DNA of 64,000 nucleotides from CAMLIZ01 sp040758375 (GTDB lineage: Bacteria > Pseudomonadota > Gammaproteobacteria > Burkholderiales > Burkholderiaceae_C), in assembly GCA_040758375.1 (NCBI GenBank), contig JBFLWE010000008.1, positions 30,413 through 94,412 of the forward strand. Reading direction: 5' to 3'. Below are positions 31,419 through 40,492 of the stretch, piece by piece. The position numbers were made by a program, and so were the translations under genes. How positions within the stretch are numbered: the stretch's first letter is position 1; each line of letters starts with the position of its first letter. The notes below the pieces were generated by a model that was not told the origin of the DNA, ran no database searches, and worked only from the letters and a program-made list of their open reading frames with translations.

Positions 31419-32729
31419 ATGCGCTACCCGATTCCCTTCTTGGTCCTCTCGTTCTCGGTCACGCTCAGCGCCTGCGCCGAGACCATCCGCAGCCCGGAGC
31501 CGATCGGCATCGGCCCCAACCCCACGCTGCCGGCGCCCGACAAGCAGCTCGTGCCCACGGTCAACGTGGCCGAGGCCACCGGCTGGCCGGCCGATGCGAA
31601 GCCGCAGCCCGCCCCCGGGCTCACGGTGAACGCCTTCGCCAGCGGCCTGTCGCATCCGCGCTGGCTGTACGTGCTGCCCAACGGCGACGTGCTGGTGGCC
31701 GAGACCAACGCCCCGCCGCGCCCCGAGGACAAAAAGGGCGTGAAGGGTTGGTTCATGAAGCAGACGATGAAGAAGGCCGGCGCCGCCACGCCCAGCGCCA
31801 ACCGCATCACGCTGCTACGCGATGCCGACGGCGACGGCGTGGCCGAGCTGCGTACGCCTTTCCTCGAAAACCTCAATTCGCCCTTCGGCATGGCGCTGGT
31901 GGGCAAGGATTTCTACGTCGCCAACACCGACGCGGTGATGCGCTTTCCCTACAACCCGGGCGACACGCGCATTGCCGCGCCGGGCACCAAGGTGATCGAC
32001 CTGCCGGCCGGGCCGCTCAACCACCACTGGACCAAGAACATCATCGCCAACCGCGACGGCAGCCGGCTCTACGCCACGGTGGGCTCCAACAGCAACGTAG
32101 GCGAGCGCGGCATGGAGGCCGAGGCCGGCCGCGCGGCGATCTGGGAGATCGACCCCAGGAGCGGCCGCCACCGCCTGTTCGCCACCGGCCTGCGCAACCC
32201 CAACGGCCTGGCCTGGGAGCCGCGCACCGGCGTGCTGTGGACGGTGGTCAACGAACGCGACGAACTCGGCAACGACCTGGTGCCCGACTACCTGACCTCG
32301 GTCACCGAAGGCGGCTTCTACGGCTGGCCCTACAGCTACTGGGGTCCCAACGTCGACGAACGCGTGAAGCCGCAGCGACCCGATCTGGTGGCCAAGGCGC
32401 TGAAGCCCGACTACGGGCTGGGCTCGCACGTGGCGGCGCTGGGCCTGGCTTTCGCCGACGGCGCTGCGCTGGGTGCGCCCTTTGACGGCGGTGGCGCCTT
32501 CATCGGCGAACACGGCTCGTGGAACCGCAAGCCCTTCAGCGGCTACAAGGTGGTGTTCGTGCCCTTCGCCAACGGCAAGCCCTCGGGGCCGCCGGTGGAC
32601 GTGCTCACCGGCTTCTTGAGCGCGGACGAAAAGGCCTACGGCCGGCCTGTTGGCGTGGTGGTGGACAAGCGGGGCGCGCTGCTGGTGGCCGACGACGTGG
32701 GCAACACGATCTGGCGCGTGGCGCGATAG
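31419..32729 (+). CDS. Sorbosone/PQQ-type sugar dehydrogenase-like lipoprotein
   Basis: A 436-residue protein with a lipoprotein signal (LVLSFSVTLSAC, Cys19). The mature part is a six-bladed beta-propeller of the soluble glucose dehydrogenase/L-sorbosone dehydrogenase superfamily: SHPRWLYVLPNGDVLVAET, LNSPFGMALVGKDFYVAN, NHHWTKNIIANRDGSRLYATVGSNSN (noted in part), ATGLRNPNGLAWEP, GEHGSWNRKPFSGYKVVFVPF. Members oxidise aldoses or sorbosone with PQQ, but cofactor residues are not certain here. GGAGGTG lies 8 nt upstream of the ATG at 31419. It is convergent with the TonB-dependent receptor. Confidence 0.88.
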   Translation: MRYPIPFLVLSFSVTLSACAETIRSPEPIGIGPNPTLPAPDKQLVPTVNVAEATGWPADAKPQPAPGLTVNAFASGLSHPRWLYVLPNGDVLVAETNAPPRPEDKKGVKGWFMKQTMKKAGAATPSANRITLLRDADGDGVAELRTPFLENLNSPFGMALVGKDFYVANTDAVMRFPYNPGDTRIAAPGTKVIDLPAGPLNHHWTKNIIANRDGSRLYATVGSNSNVGERGMEAEAGRAAIWEIDPRSGRHRLFATGLRNPNGLAWEPRTGVLWTVVNERDELGNDLVPDYLTSVTEGGFYGWPYSYWGPNVDERVKPQRPDLVAKALKPDYGLGSHVAALGLAFADGAALGAPFDGGGAFIGEHGSWNRKPFSGYKVVFVPFANGKPSGPPVDVLTGFLSADEKAYGRPVGVVVDKRGALLVADDVGNTIWRVAR

Positions 32730-32735
32730 GCCGCG

Positions 32736-34886
32736 CTACAGCTTCATCTCCAGCTGCACGCGCCAGCGCGTGCTGCCGGCGGTGACCGTGCTCGCCGTCT
32801 CCAGCGCCACCGTGTTGACGGCTTCGTAGTCCAGCGGCGCCAGGTTGCTGGCCGAGGCGCGCAGCTTCAGCGCCGGGTCGAAGCTCCACAGCGCATAGGC
32901 GTCGAACACCCGCTTGCGCGACTGGGTGGTCGTCTGCAGCTGCGACACCCGCGTGGTGGTGGCAGGCGTGAGGCCGAGGTTGCCACCCAGCATGAGCGGC
33001 GTGCCTTTGACGCGCCCGTCGGCGCCGATGTTGGCGCTGCCGCGCGGCTGCTGGTCGAGGCGGTTGTCGGGGCCCGGCACGCTGTGCACCTTGGAGCGGA
33101 ACACGCTGCCGTTGAAGCGCAGGTCCACCGGCAAGGCGCCGGCCCACACCGAGTCGAGCCGGAACTTGGCTTCCAGCTCCAGCCCCTGCGCCGTTGCGCC
33201 GCCGATGTTCTCGGGCCGGGCCACCCAGCGCCCGCCCTGCTGCGACACCTGGGTGCGGATGTAGTCGCGGATGTGCCGGTGGAAGACGTTGGCGCTCAGC
33301 AGGCCGCCTTCGGGGAGGTAGTGTTCGAGCGCCAGGTCGATGCCGCTGGCCAGCTCGGGCTTCAGGTCCGGGTTGCCCTGGCGGTCGGGGCGCGTGGCCG
33401 CGTTGTTGGCCGACACCTGCGTGCGCGCGATCAGGCTGGACAGGCTGGGCGACTTGTAGCTGCGCGTGAGGCTGATGCGCACCTGGTCGCGGCCCTTGGG
33501 GTCGGGCTTCCACACTGCATGCAGCAGCGGCGTGAGCACGCTGCTGCGGTTGTGCGGCGACGGGCCTTCGGCCGCGTCGCCGCGCGTGGCGATGGTCTCC
33601 CAGCGCAGGCCGGCGTGCGCGGCCCATTGCGGCGTGACGCGCCACTCGTCCTGCGCGTACAACGCCAGCCGCTCGGTGCGCGCGCGCAGGTTGTCGCCTT
33701 CGTTGCTGGCCGCCTCGCCGTTGGTGAGCGACGCCTCGCTGCGCCGCGTGGCTTCGAGTTCGGCACCGCCCACCAGGCTGTGGTCGTTGTCGAGCAGGCG
33801 GCTGGACTTGAGGGCCAGCGAAGCCGAGCGCTCGCGCGAATGGAGCCGTTCGTCCTGCGTCGCGGTGAGCAGGTCGCCCGCGTCGAACTCGCGCCGCAGG
33901 CTCTGGCTGCGGCTGTCGGCCAGTCCCAGGCCGAAGCGCCACTCCAGGCGCGTGCCGCCGTCGAGCAGCTGGCGGGCCTGGCCGTTCAGCCGCGCCAGCG
34001 TGAAGCGGCTGTCGCCTTCCGTGCGCGCATGGTCGTAGTCGGCGTCGCCGGGCTGCAGCGTGCCGGTGCTGGCGAGCTGGGCCTGGTTGTCGCTGCTTCC
34101 ACGCGAGTGCACCACGAACGGCATCAGCGTCAGGCTGTCGCCGCGCTCGTTGAGGCGCCACTGCAGGCGCGAGCCCAAGTGCAGCCGGTCACGCCGGCTC
34201 TCGCTGCGCGCGCGCTCGTGCTGCTGCAGCCGCCGGCCGCCCGACGCGTCGGCGATGCGCGTCGAGGTGGTGGAGGTGCTGGTGTCTTCAGAGTGGTGGG
34301 CCGACATCGACACATTGAAGCTGAACGGCCCCTGGCCGCCGTTGCGCGTCCACGAGACGCTGGGCGAAACACGCCCGCTTTCGACCTGAGCGGCGATGCG
34401 CAGGTCGTTCATGCGCTGGGTGAAGCCCTCGCGCGTGACGATGTTGATCGTGCCGGCGATCGCGCGCGCGCCGGTCTCGGCCGTGGGCGCGCGCAGGATC
34501 TCGATGCGCTCGACCTGCTCGGGATCCAGCCCATCGAGCGAAAACCCGCGCGGCACCGCCTGGCCGTCGAGCAGGATCTGCGTGTAGCCGGCGCCCAGGC
34601 CGCGCATGCGGATGCCGCCGCCACGGCCCGGTGCGCCGGACACCGTGACGCCGGGCAGACGCTTGAGCACCTCGCTGAGCGTGCTGTCGCCGAAGCGCTC
34701 GATCTCCTCCCGCCCGATGACGATCTTGGCCGCGGTGGACTGGCGGCGCTGTTCGGTGTCGCTTTGCCGGCCGCCGGTGATCTCGATGCGCTGCGACGTG
34801 CTGGCGGGCGTTTCGGTGGCCGGCGGCTCCTGCGCCGCCGCCATGCCGCTGCCCAGCAGGGCACAGCACCAGGAAAGCGAGAACAT
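32736..34886 (-). CDS. TonB-dependent outer-membrane receptor
   Basis: A 716-residue outer-membrane protein. The signal peptide FSLSWCCALLGSGMAAA is followed by a TonB-box-like EITGGRQ. The plug domain (about 45-155) has STLSEVLKRLPGVTV, IRMRGLGAGYTQILLDGQAV and VERIEILRAPTAETGARAIAGTI (motif noted in parts). The 22-stranded barrel ends in the aromatic-terminated strand TRWRVQLEMKL. Ligands are siderophores, metals or sugars. ATG 34886 is preferred over a TTG at 34901. It lies 97 bp downstream of the histidine kinase on the same strand, so it may be part of the Spy/regulator/kinase unit and under its control. Confidence 0.9.
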   Translation of the reverse strand: MFSLSWCCALLGSGMAAAQEPPATETPASTSQRIEITGGRQSDTEQRRQSTAAKIVIGREEIERFGDSTLSEVLKRLPGVTVSGAPGRGGGIRMRGLGAGYTQILLDGQAVPRGFSLDGLDPEQVERIEILRAPTAETGARAIAGTINIVTREGFTQRMNDLRIAAQVESGRVSPSVSWTRNGGQGPFSFNVSMSAHHSEDTSTSTTSTRIADASGGRRLQQHERARSESRRDRLHLGSRLQWRLNERGDSLTLMPFVVHSRGSSDNQAQLASTGTLQPGDADYDHARTEGDSRFTLARLNGQARQLLDGGTRLEWRFGLGLADSRSQSLRREFDAGDLLTATQDERLHSRERSASLALKSSRLLDNDHSLVGGAELEATRRSEASLTNGEAASNEGDNLRARTERLALYAQDEWRVTPQWAAHAGLRWETIATRGDAAEGPSPHNRSSVLTPLLHAVWKPDPKGRDQVRISLTRSYKSPSLSSLIARTQVSANNAATRPDRQGNPDLKPELASGIDLALEHYLPEGGLLSANVFHRHIRDYIRTQVSQQGGRWVARPENIGGATAQGLELEAKFRLDSVWAGALPVDLRFNGSVFRSKVHSVPGPDNRLDQQPRGSANIGADGRVKGTPLMLGGNLGLTPATTTRVSQLQTTTQSRKRVFDAYALWSFDPALKLRASASNLAPLDYEAVNTVALETASTVTAGSTRWRVQLEMKL

Positions 34887-34982
34887 GCGCTCGAACGACA
34901 AGAGCCAGCACCGACCAAGCAGAAGATGCCGCAGTATCCCCGGCCTTGTTTGCTCGTTCGTTGCGCCTTCGTGTGCGGCGGC

Positions 34983-36326
34983 TCAGCCGACCGCAGGCAG
35001 CCGCACCTCGACGGCCAGGCCCGGCTCGGCGTTGCGGATCGTCAGCGTGCCGCCATGGGCGTTCACCACCAGCCGGCACAGGTACAGGCCCAGCCCCACG
35101 CCGCCGGTGGCCCGCTGGCGCGCGGTGTCGGCGCGGTAGAAGGCGTCGGTGAGATGAGGCAGGTGCTCGGGCGCCACCCCGGACCCGAAGTCGCGCACCC
35201 TCAGCAGCACCGCGTCGCCGTCCGGCACGGTGCACACCACCGGCGGCTGCGCCGCATCGGCGCTGTGGCGCAGCGCGTTTTCCAGCAGGTTGCGCAACAG
35301 CAGCCGGATGCGCGTGCGGTCCAGCGGCGGCCTGGCTAGACCCTCGGCCAGCTCGGTGCCGATGTCGCGGCCGGCGAACTGCGCCTTCAGCGTCTCGAGC
35401 ACCAGCGCGTTCAGGTCGGTGGGCTCGCGCTGCAAGGCCGCGTGGCCGTTGGTCAGGCGCTGCGTTTCCAGCAGGTCGCTGATGAGGTCGCGCATCTCGG
35501 CCAGGTCGCGCAGCAGCGCCGCCTTGGCCTCGCTGTCGTCGATGAGCTCGGCATTCACGCGCGCCCGCGTGAGCGGCGAGCGCAGCTCGTGGCTGATGGC
35601 CAGCAACAGGCCACGCTTGGCTTCGAGCATGCGCTGGATCTCGCCGGCCATGGTGTTGATCTGCACGGTCAGGTCGCCCAGTTCATCGTGGCAGCGCAGC
35701 GGGATGCGGTAGGCGAAGTCGCCCTTGCCGAAGCGCACTGCGCCTTCGTGGATGTCGTCCAGCGGGCGGAACAGATGGCGCACATAGGCATAGGCGCCCA
35801 GCGTGCACAGCAGCAGCAATGCCAGCGTGGCCCAGCCCGCATAGTGCGGGCCCATCGCATCGGTGGGCACCGGCTCGGCCAGCCCGAAGGTGAGCACGTG
35901 CCCGTCGGGCAGCTTGCGCACGTGCACCCACGAGCCCTCGGTGCCGCTGACCATGCGGCCCGGCCGCTGCCAGTAGCGCCAGCGATCGGGATGCGAGTCC
36001 CACCGCACGCGCGGGCCCTCGATGCGCACGGTGATCGGCAGCCGCTCGGTCAGCGCGCGCGCCTTGTCCACGCTGGGCGGCGTGCCGATCTCGGCGGCGA
36101 GGTGGTTCACGTAGTCCGACAGCAGCGGCTTGCCGTAGCCCTGCCAGCCGGCCTTGACCAGGTGGTGCACGCCGATGATGAAGGTGATGGTGACCGCCAC
36201 CGCAAGCGCGAGGAACAGCGTGACCAAGCGCCACTTGAGCGTGTGCTGGAAGCGGTGGACCGCGCCCTTCCAGCCCTGGCGCCAGGGTTGGTGGGCGTGC
36301 GGCGCGCAGCGCGCGAACGGGTTCAC
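34983..36326 (-). CDS. Sensor histidine kinase (CpxA/RstB type)
   Basis: A 447-residue membrane kinase. TM1 about 34-56, a roughly 105-residue periplasmic sensor, TM2 about 163-183, and HAMP (RPLDDIHEGAVRFGKGDF). His246 is in AISHELRSPLTRAR; the ATPase domain has LLENALRHSAD, FGSGVAP and GGVGLGLYL. The G1 box reads RDFGSGV rather than DxGxGI, a usual variation in this subfamily. The start is a GTG overlapping the regulator's stop in GTGA, so the two are translated together. The neighbourhood (Spy-like protein upstream, TonB receptor downstream) suggests an envelope-stress or metal signal. Confidence 0.92.
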   Translation of the reverse strand: MNPFARCAPHAHQPWRQGWKGAVHRFQHTLKWRLVTLFLALAVAVTITFIIGVHHLVKAGWQGYGKPLLSDYVNHLAAEIGTPPSVDKARALTERLPITVRIEGPRVRWDSHPDRWRYWQRPGRMVSGTEGSWVHVRKLPDGHVLTFGLAEPVPTDAMGPHYAGWATLALLLLCTLGAYAYVRHLFRPLDDIHEGAVRFGKGDFAYRIPLRCHDELGDLTVQINTMAGEIQRMLEAKRGLLLAISHELRSPLTRARVNAELIDDSEAKAALLRDLAEMRDLISDLLETQRLTNGHAALQREPTDLNALVLETLKAQFAGRDIGTELAEGLARPPLDRTRIRLLLRNLLENALRHSADAAQPPVVCTVPDGDAVLLRVRDFGSGVAPEHLPHLTDAFYRADTARQRATGGVGLGLYLCRLVVNAHGGTLTIRNAEPGLAVEVRLPAVG

Positions 36327-37003
36327 GCGCCGGTCTTTCCGGCCGCGAACGCGTAGCCCACGTTGCGCAGGGTCTTGATGCAGTCCAGCGGCTCGAGCTT
36401 CTTGCGCAGGCGGCTGACCAGGATGTCCACTGCGCGTGTGTACAGGTCTTCGGCCGAATGGCCGCGCAGCTTCTCCAGGATCTCGTCGCGGCTGAACACG
36501 CGTGCCGGCTCGCGCGCCAGCAGCGCCAGCAGCTCGAACTCGGTGCCGGTGAGCTCGACCCCCACGCCCTGGCGCAGCACCTCGCGGCGCTGCAGGTCGA
36601 TGGCCAGGCCCTCGAACTGCAGCCGCTGCGAGGCCGCGCCCACGCGCACGCGGCGCAGGATGGTCTGGATGCGCGCCAGCAGCTCGCGCGGCTCGAAGGG
36701 CTTGGGCAGGTAGTCGTCGGCGCCCAGCTCCAGGCCCACCACGCGGTCCATCACGTCGCCGCGCGCGGTGAGCATCACGATGGGAATGTCGCTCGAGCGG
36801 CGGATGGTGCGGCAGAGCTCGAAGCCGTCCATCTCGGGCAGCATCACGTCGAGGATGGCGGCGTCGAAGGCCTGGGTGTTGAGCATCTGCAGCCCCAGGC
36901 TGGGCCGCGTGGCCGCCGCCAGCTCGAACTCGAAGCGGCGGAAGTAACTCGCCAGCGGGGCGGCCAGGTGTTCGTCGTCGTCGATCAGCAGCAGGTGGCG
37001 CAT
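36323..37003 (-). CDS. OmpR-family response regulator
   Basis: A 226-residue two-domain regulator. The receiver has acidic pocket DDD (8-10), phospho-acceptor Asp52 in AILDVMLPEMDG, and Lys in LPKPFEP. The C-terminal winged helix shows VELTGTEFELLALLAREPARVF, EDLYTRAVDILVSRLRKKLEP and IKTLRNVGYAFAAG, resembling the CpxR/RstA group. It should bind direct repeats near its own promoter upstream of the Spy-like gene. Its stop overlaps the kinase start. Eleven bp separate it from the Spy-like gene before it. Confidence 0.94.
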   Translation of the reverse strand: MRHLLLIDDDEHLAAPLASYFRRFEFELAAATRPSLGLQMLNTQAFDAAILDVMLPEMDGFELCRTIRRSSDIPIVMLTARGDVMDRVVGLELGADDYLPKPFEPRELLARIQTILRRVRVGAASQRLQFEGLAIDLQRREVLRQGVGVELTGTEFELLALLAREPARVFSRDEILEKLRGHSAEDLYTRAVDILVSRLRKKLEPLDCIKTLRNVGYAFAAGKTGA

Positions 37004-37014
37004 GGCCGCGATTG

Positions 37015-37470
37015 TCAGTGAGGCAGGCCCCAGCGATCCAGCCACTGTCTCACAGCCTGCTGCTGTCGTGCATCGAGCCGGTCGTAGAAGCCGGCCAGGG
37101 CGGCGATCACCTGCGGGCCCTGCTCGCGCAGCGCCTGCACGCGCGCATGCAGCAGGTCTTCAGCCCGCCAGCGGTCGAAGGTGTCGTCTTGCACCAGGCT
37201 GCGCAGGTCCAGCCGCCAGTCGGAGGCCCCGCGCAGCGCCTCGCGTTGTGCGTGCAGGCGCTGCAGCAAGGCGGCAAACGCCTCGCGCTGCGCCTCGTCG
37301 AGGCCGAGCCGGTCGCCCACACGCTGCACCGCCCGCTGCTGCCAGGCCGCCGGGTCGCGCCAGCGCGCTGCCTGATGGCGGTGCCAGCGGGCGTGCCATC
37401 CGTGGCGGCCGAAGCCGTGCAGCCCCCCGAAGAATGCGCCGGCAAAGGCCGGCCGGAACCACAGTCGCAT
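37015..37470 (-). CDS. Spy/CpxP-like envelope protein, His-rich
   Basis: A 151-residue protein of the Spy/CpxP/periplasmic heavy-metal-sensor type. After a short hydrophobic N-terminus (LWFRPAFAGAFFGG) comes a His/Trp/Arg-rich stretch (HGFGRHGWHARWHRHQ). A helical hairpin follows, with LGLDEAQREAFAALLQRLHAQREAL and FYDRLDARQQQAVRQWLDR in place of the classical LTxxQ repeats. Such proteins are chaperones or metal sensors that act on the cognate kinase. The Shine-Dalgarno AAAGGA is 7 nt from the ATG. It is first in the leftward unit Spy-like, regulator, kinase, TonB receptor. The His-rich segment suggests metal binding (inference). Confidence 0.78.
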   Translation of the reverse strand: MRLWFRPAFAGAFFGGLHGFGRHGWHARWHRHQAARWRDPAAWQQRAVQRVGDRLGLDEAQREAFAALLQRLHAQREALRGASDWRLDLRSLVQDDTFDRWRAEDLLHARVQALREQGPQVIAALAGFYDRLDARQQQAVRQWLDRWGLPH

Positions 37471-37665
37471 GGGCGTTCCTTTCTGTGCTGGTGTGCCGCG
37501 CATGCTGGGCCACGGGGCCGCCGGCGTCCTCTCCCCGGGGTATCGGCGTGTTTCGTTTCATTTCGGCGCCGACCGAGAAATGCGCACGCCGCACAGCGGG
37601 AATACGGGGCGGTAAGCCGTCACTTCTGCGCATCGGCCGGCGCGGTGCGCCGCTAAGGTGGCCGC

Positions 37666-40479
37666 ATGCGGTGGATGAGCGTGTTGCTGCGCTGGGTGTC
37701 GTGGCGCTGGATGCTGCTGGGGGCCTGCAGCCTGGCGGCCTCGGCCGCGTTCGCACAGCCGCAACGCGGCGACGCCGCCGCAGCCGCCTTCACGCGCGGC
37801 GAGCCGCTGCCCGCCTGGGCCCTGCCCTTTGCCGAGATCCCGGCCACCACACGGCGCGAGCCGGTGGTGCTGCGCGTGGCCGAGACCCAGATCCATCTCG
37901 ACGGCGGCGTGCGCTACCTCGTCAGCCGCGCGCTGCAGGTCAACGACGCGGCCGCGCTGGCGCAGATCGGGCAGTACGCGCTGTACTTCGTGCCGCAGTA
38001 CCAGCGCATCCGCCTGCATGCGGCCCGCCTGCTGCGCGACGGCCAGGTGCTCGACCGCACGCACCAGGCCAGCGTGCGATTCCTCGAACGCGAGGCCGGC
38101 CTGGAAAGCGGTATCTACAGCGGCATGGTCACCGCGGTGCTGTTCTTCGAGGACGTGCGCGTGGGCGACACGCTGCACCTGGTGTACACGCTCGAAGGCC
38201 GCAACCCGGTGCTGGGCGAGCGCTACAGCCACACCGTGATGTGGGACCACGCCGAGCCGGTGGAACTGCGCCGCGCGACGCTGATCGCGCCGGCCGCACG
38301 CCGCATCGCCTGGCGCATGCAGGGCGATCACCGGCCCACGCAGATCACGCCGCAGACGCTCGGCGCCGCCGGCAGCCCGCTGCAGATCCTGCGTTTCGAG
38401 GAACGCGGCATCGACGGCCTGGACGACGAGCCCGGCGTGCCGGACGACTTCTTCCCCGCGCGCTTCCTCCAGCTGACCGAGTTTGCCGACTGGAACGCGG
38501 TGGCGCAGTGGGCCGGCGGCCTGTTCCCGGCGGATGCGCCGCTGCCGCCGGAGTTGCAGGCGCTGGTGGCGCAATGGGCCGCGCTGCCCGAGCCCGAGCA
38601 GCGCGCGGCCCAGGCCTTGCGCTGGGTGCAGGAGGAGATCCGCTACTTCAGCGTGTCGCTCGGCGAAAGCTCGCACCGCCCTTCGGCGCCGGCGCAGGTG
38701 GTGCAGCGCCGCTACGGCGACTGCAAGGACAAGACCCTGCTGCTGGTGACGCTGCTGCGGGCGCTGGGCATCGAGGCCGACCCGGTGCTGGTGTCGCTGA
38801 GCAGCCCGCGCGCGCCGTCGCGGCTGCTGCCCACGCCCGAGGTGTTCGACCACGTGGTCGCGCAGGTGCGCATCGGCGGGCATGCCTACTACCTCGACGG
38901 CACGCGCCTGGGCCAGCGCGGCCGGCTCGAGCGGCTGGGCGTGCTCGAAGGCGCCGCCGGCCTGGTGGTGCGGCCCGACGCGCGCACCCTGGTCACGCTG
39001 CAGTCGCGCGACCCGGTGGCGCTGGCCACGAGCGAGCTCAGCGAGACCTTCCACGTGCAGGCCCTGGGCGGTGCCGGGCGGCTGCAAGTGCGGCAGGTCT
39101 GGCACGGCAGCACCGCCGAGCTGATGCGCTTGGCCTACCAGCGCATGACGCCCGAGCAGCGGCGCAAGCAGCTGCAAGGCGGCTACGAGCGGCGCTACCC
39201 CGGCATCCACCTCATGACCGACCCGGTGCTGCTCGACGACACCGAGGCCAACAGCTTCGGCGTGCAGGCCGAGCTCGAGATCCCGCGGCTCACGCGCGAG
39301 GTGGGCGGCGACTGGGCGCTGCGCTTCTTCCCCGACAACATCGCCGGCACGGTGAGGCTGCCCGACAACTTCGACCGCCGCTTTCCGGTGAGCGTGGCCT
39401 CGCTGCCTTACCAGGCGCGCTACCACCTGGTGGTGCACTGGCCCGACGAGGTGAGCGTGGTGCGCGAGCCGAGCAGCCTGCGCGTGGCCAGCGAATTCTT
39501 CCGCGCCGAGGTGCAGCGCAGCTTCCGCGGCAACCTGACGACCCTGGACGTGCAGTACGCGCCGCGCGCGGCGCAGGTGCAGCCGCGCCAGCTGGCCGCG
39601 CTGCAGCAGGACCTGAAGACGCTGGAGCGCTCGCTGCTCGGCGTGATCGCCGTGGAGGCCGGCGCCCTCAAGGGGCGGCATTTGTTCGGCCTGCGGCGCG
39701 ACACGATGAAAGACAGCCTCGACCAGCGGCTGCAGCGCCAGATCGAGCGCAACACGCTGGCCATCGAGAGCGAGCAGTTGAGCGGCGAAGACCTGGCCGA
39801 GGCGCTGTGCGAGCGCGCCGAGGCGCTGGCCGAGCGCGGCCGCCCCCTGCAGGGTCTGCACGATGCCGAACAGGCGGTGCAGGTGGCGCCGGTGTCGGGC
39901 CGCGCGCACGAGTGCCGCGGCCACCTGCTGTTTGCCAACGGCGAGTTTGCGCAGGCCGTGCCGGCCTACACCAAGGCGCTCACGCTCGGCCAGGAGGCCT
40001 ATGCGGTGCTCTACCGGCGCGGCCACGCCCGCTTCTACGCCGGCGACTACCGCGCGGCCGCCGCCGACTTTGCCAAGGCCGCGGCGCTGCGCCAGCGCAG
40101 CGGCAACGCCGCCGACACCGCCTATGCCCAGCTCTGGCAGGCCTGGGCGCTGCAACGCGCCGGCCTCGGGCTCACGCAGGAGCTGGCTGCCAGCGCGCGC
40201 CGCACCGAAGGCCCATGGCCGCAGCCCGCGCTGGCCATGATGGCCGGCGTGCTCAGCCCCGACCAGCTGCTGGCCGAGCTGGCCGGGCGCAAGCACGGCG
40301 ACGACCTCGAGCTGGCGCTCGCCGAGGCCTGGTTCCACCTGGGCCAGCATTTCCGGCTGCAAGGCGACGCCGCCCGTGCGCGCGCCGCCTTCGAGCAGGC
40401 ACGCGCCAAGGGGGCGCCCACCGTGGTGGAGCACCTGGCCGCCGGCTTCGAACTCGCTGGCGGCCAGGCGGCTCGATAA
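37666..40479 (+). CDS. DUF3857/transglutaminase/TPR exported protein
   Basis: A 937-residue protein with a signal sequence (MLLGACSLAASAAFAQ). Residues about 55-260 are DUF3857. Residues about 290-430 are a transglutaminase-like fold, with the Cys in RYGDCKDKTLLLVTLLRALGI, His in FDHVVAQVRIGGHAYYLDGT and Asp following, so the Cys-His-Asp triad seems complete. A beta-rich middle region follows, and TPR-like helices lie in the last 200 residues (VAPVSGRAHECRGHLLFANG, AVPAYTKALTLGQEAYAVLYRRG). Proteins of this build are periplasmic; some relatives are thought to process peptides or surface proteins, unproven here. It is divergent from the Spy-like gene. Confidence 0.88.
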   Translation: MRWMSVLLRWVSWRWMLLGACSLAASAAFAQPQRGDAAAAAFTRGEPLPAWALPFAEIPATTRREPVVLRVAETQIHLDGGVRYLVSRALQVNDAAALAQIGQYALYFVPQYQRIRLHAARLLRDGQVLDRTHQASVRFLEREAGLESGIYSGMVTAVLFFEDVRVGDTLHLVYTLEGRNPVLGERYSHTVMWDHAEPVELRRATLIAPAARRIAWRMQGDHRPTQITPQTLGAAGSPLQILRFEERGIDGLDDEPGVPDDFFPARFLQLTEFADWNAVAQWAGGLFPADAPLPPELQALVAQWAALPEPEQRAAQALRWVQEEIRYFSVSLGESSHRPSAPAQVVQRRYGDCKDKTLLLVTLLRALGIEADPVLVSLSSPRAPSRLLPTPEVFDHVVAQVRIGGHAYYLDGTRLGQRGRLERLGVLEGAAGLVVRPDARTLVTLQSRDPVALATSELSETFHVQALGGAGRLQVRQVWHGSTAELMRLAYQRMTPEQRRKQLQGGYERRYPGIHLMTDPVLLDDTEANSFGVQAELEIPRLTREVGGDWALRFFPDNIAGTVRLPDNFDRRFPVSVASLPYQARYHLVVHWPDEVSVVREPSSLRVASEFFRAEVQRSFRGNLTTLDVQYAPRAAQVQPRQLAALQQDLKTLERSLLGVIAVEAGALKGRHLFGLRRDTMKDSLDQRLQRQIERNTLAIESEQLSGEDLAEALCERAEALAERGRPLQGLHDAEQAVQVAPVSGRAHECRGHLLFANGEFAQAVPAYTKALTLGQEAYAVLYRRGHARFYAGDYRAAAADFAKAAALRQRSGNAADTAYAQLWQAWALQRAGLGLTQELAASARRTEGPWPQPALAMMAGVLSPDQLLAELAGRKHGDDLELALAEAWFHLGQHFRLQGDAARARAAFEQARAKGAPTVVEHLAAGFELAGGQAAR

Positions 40480-40492
40480 GCGCCTGCGGCGT

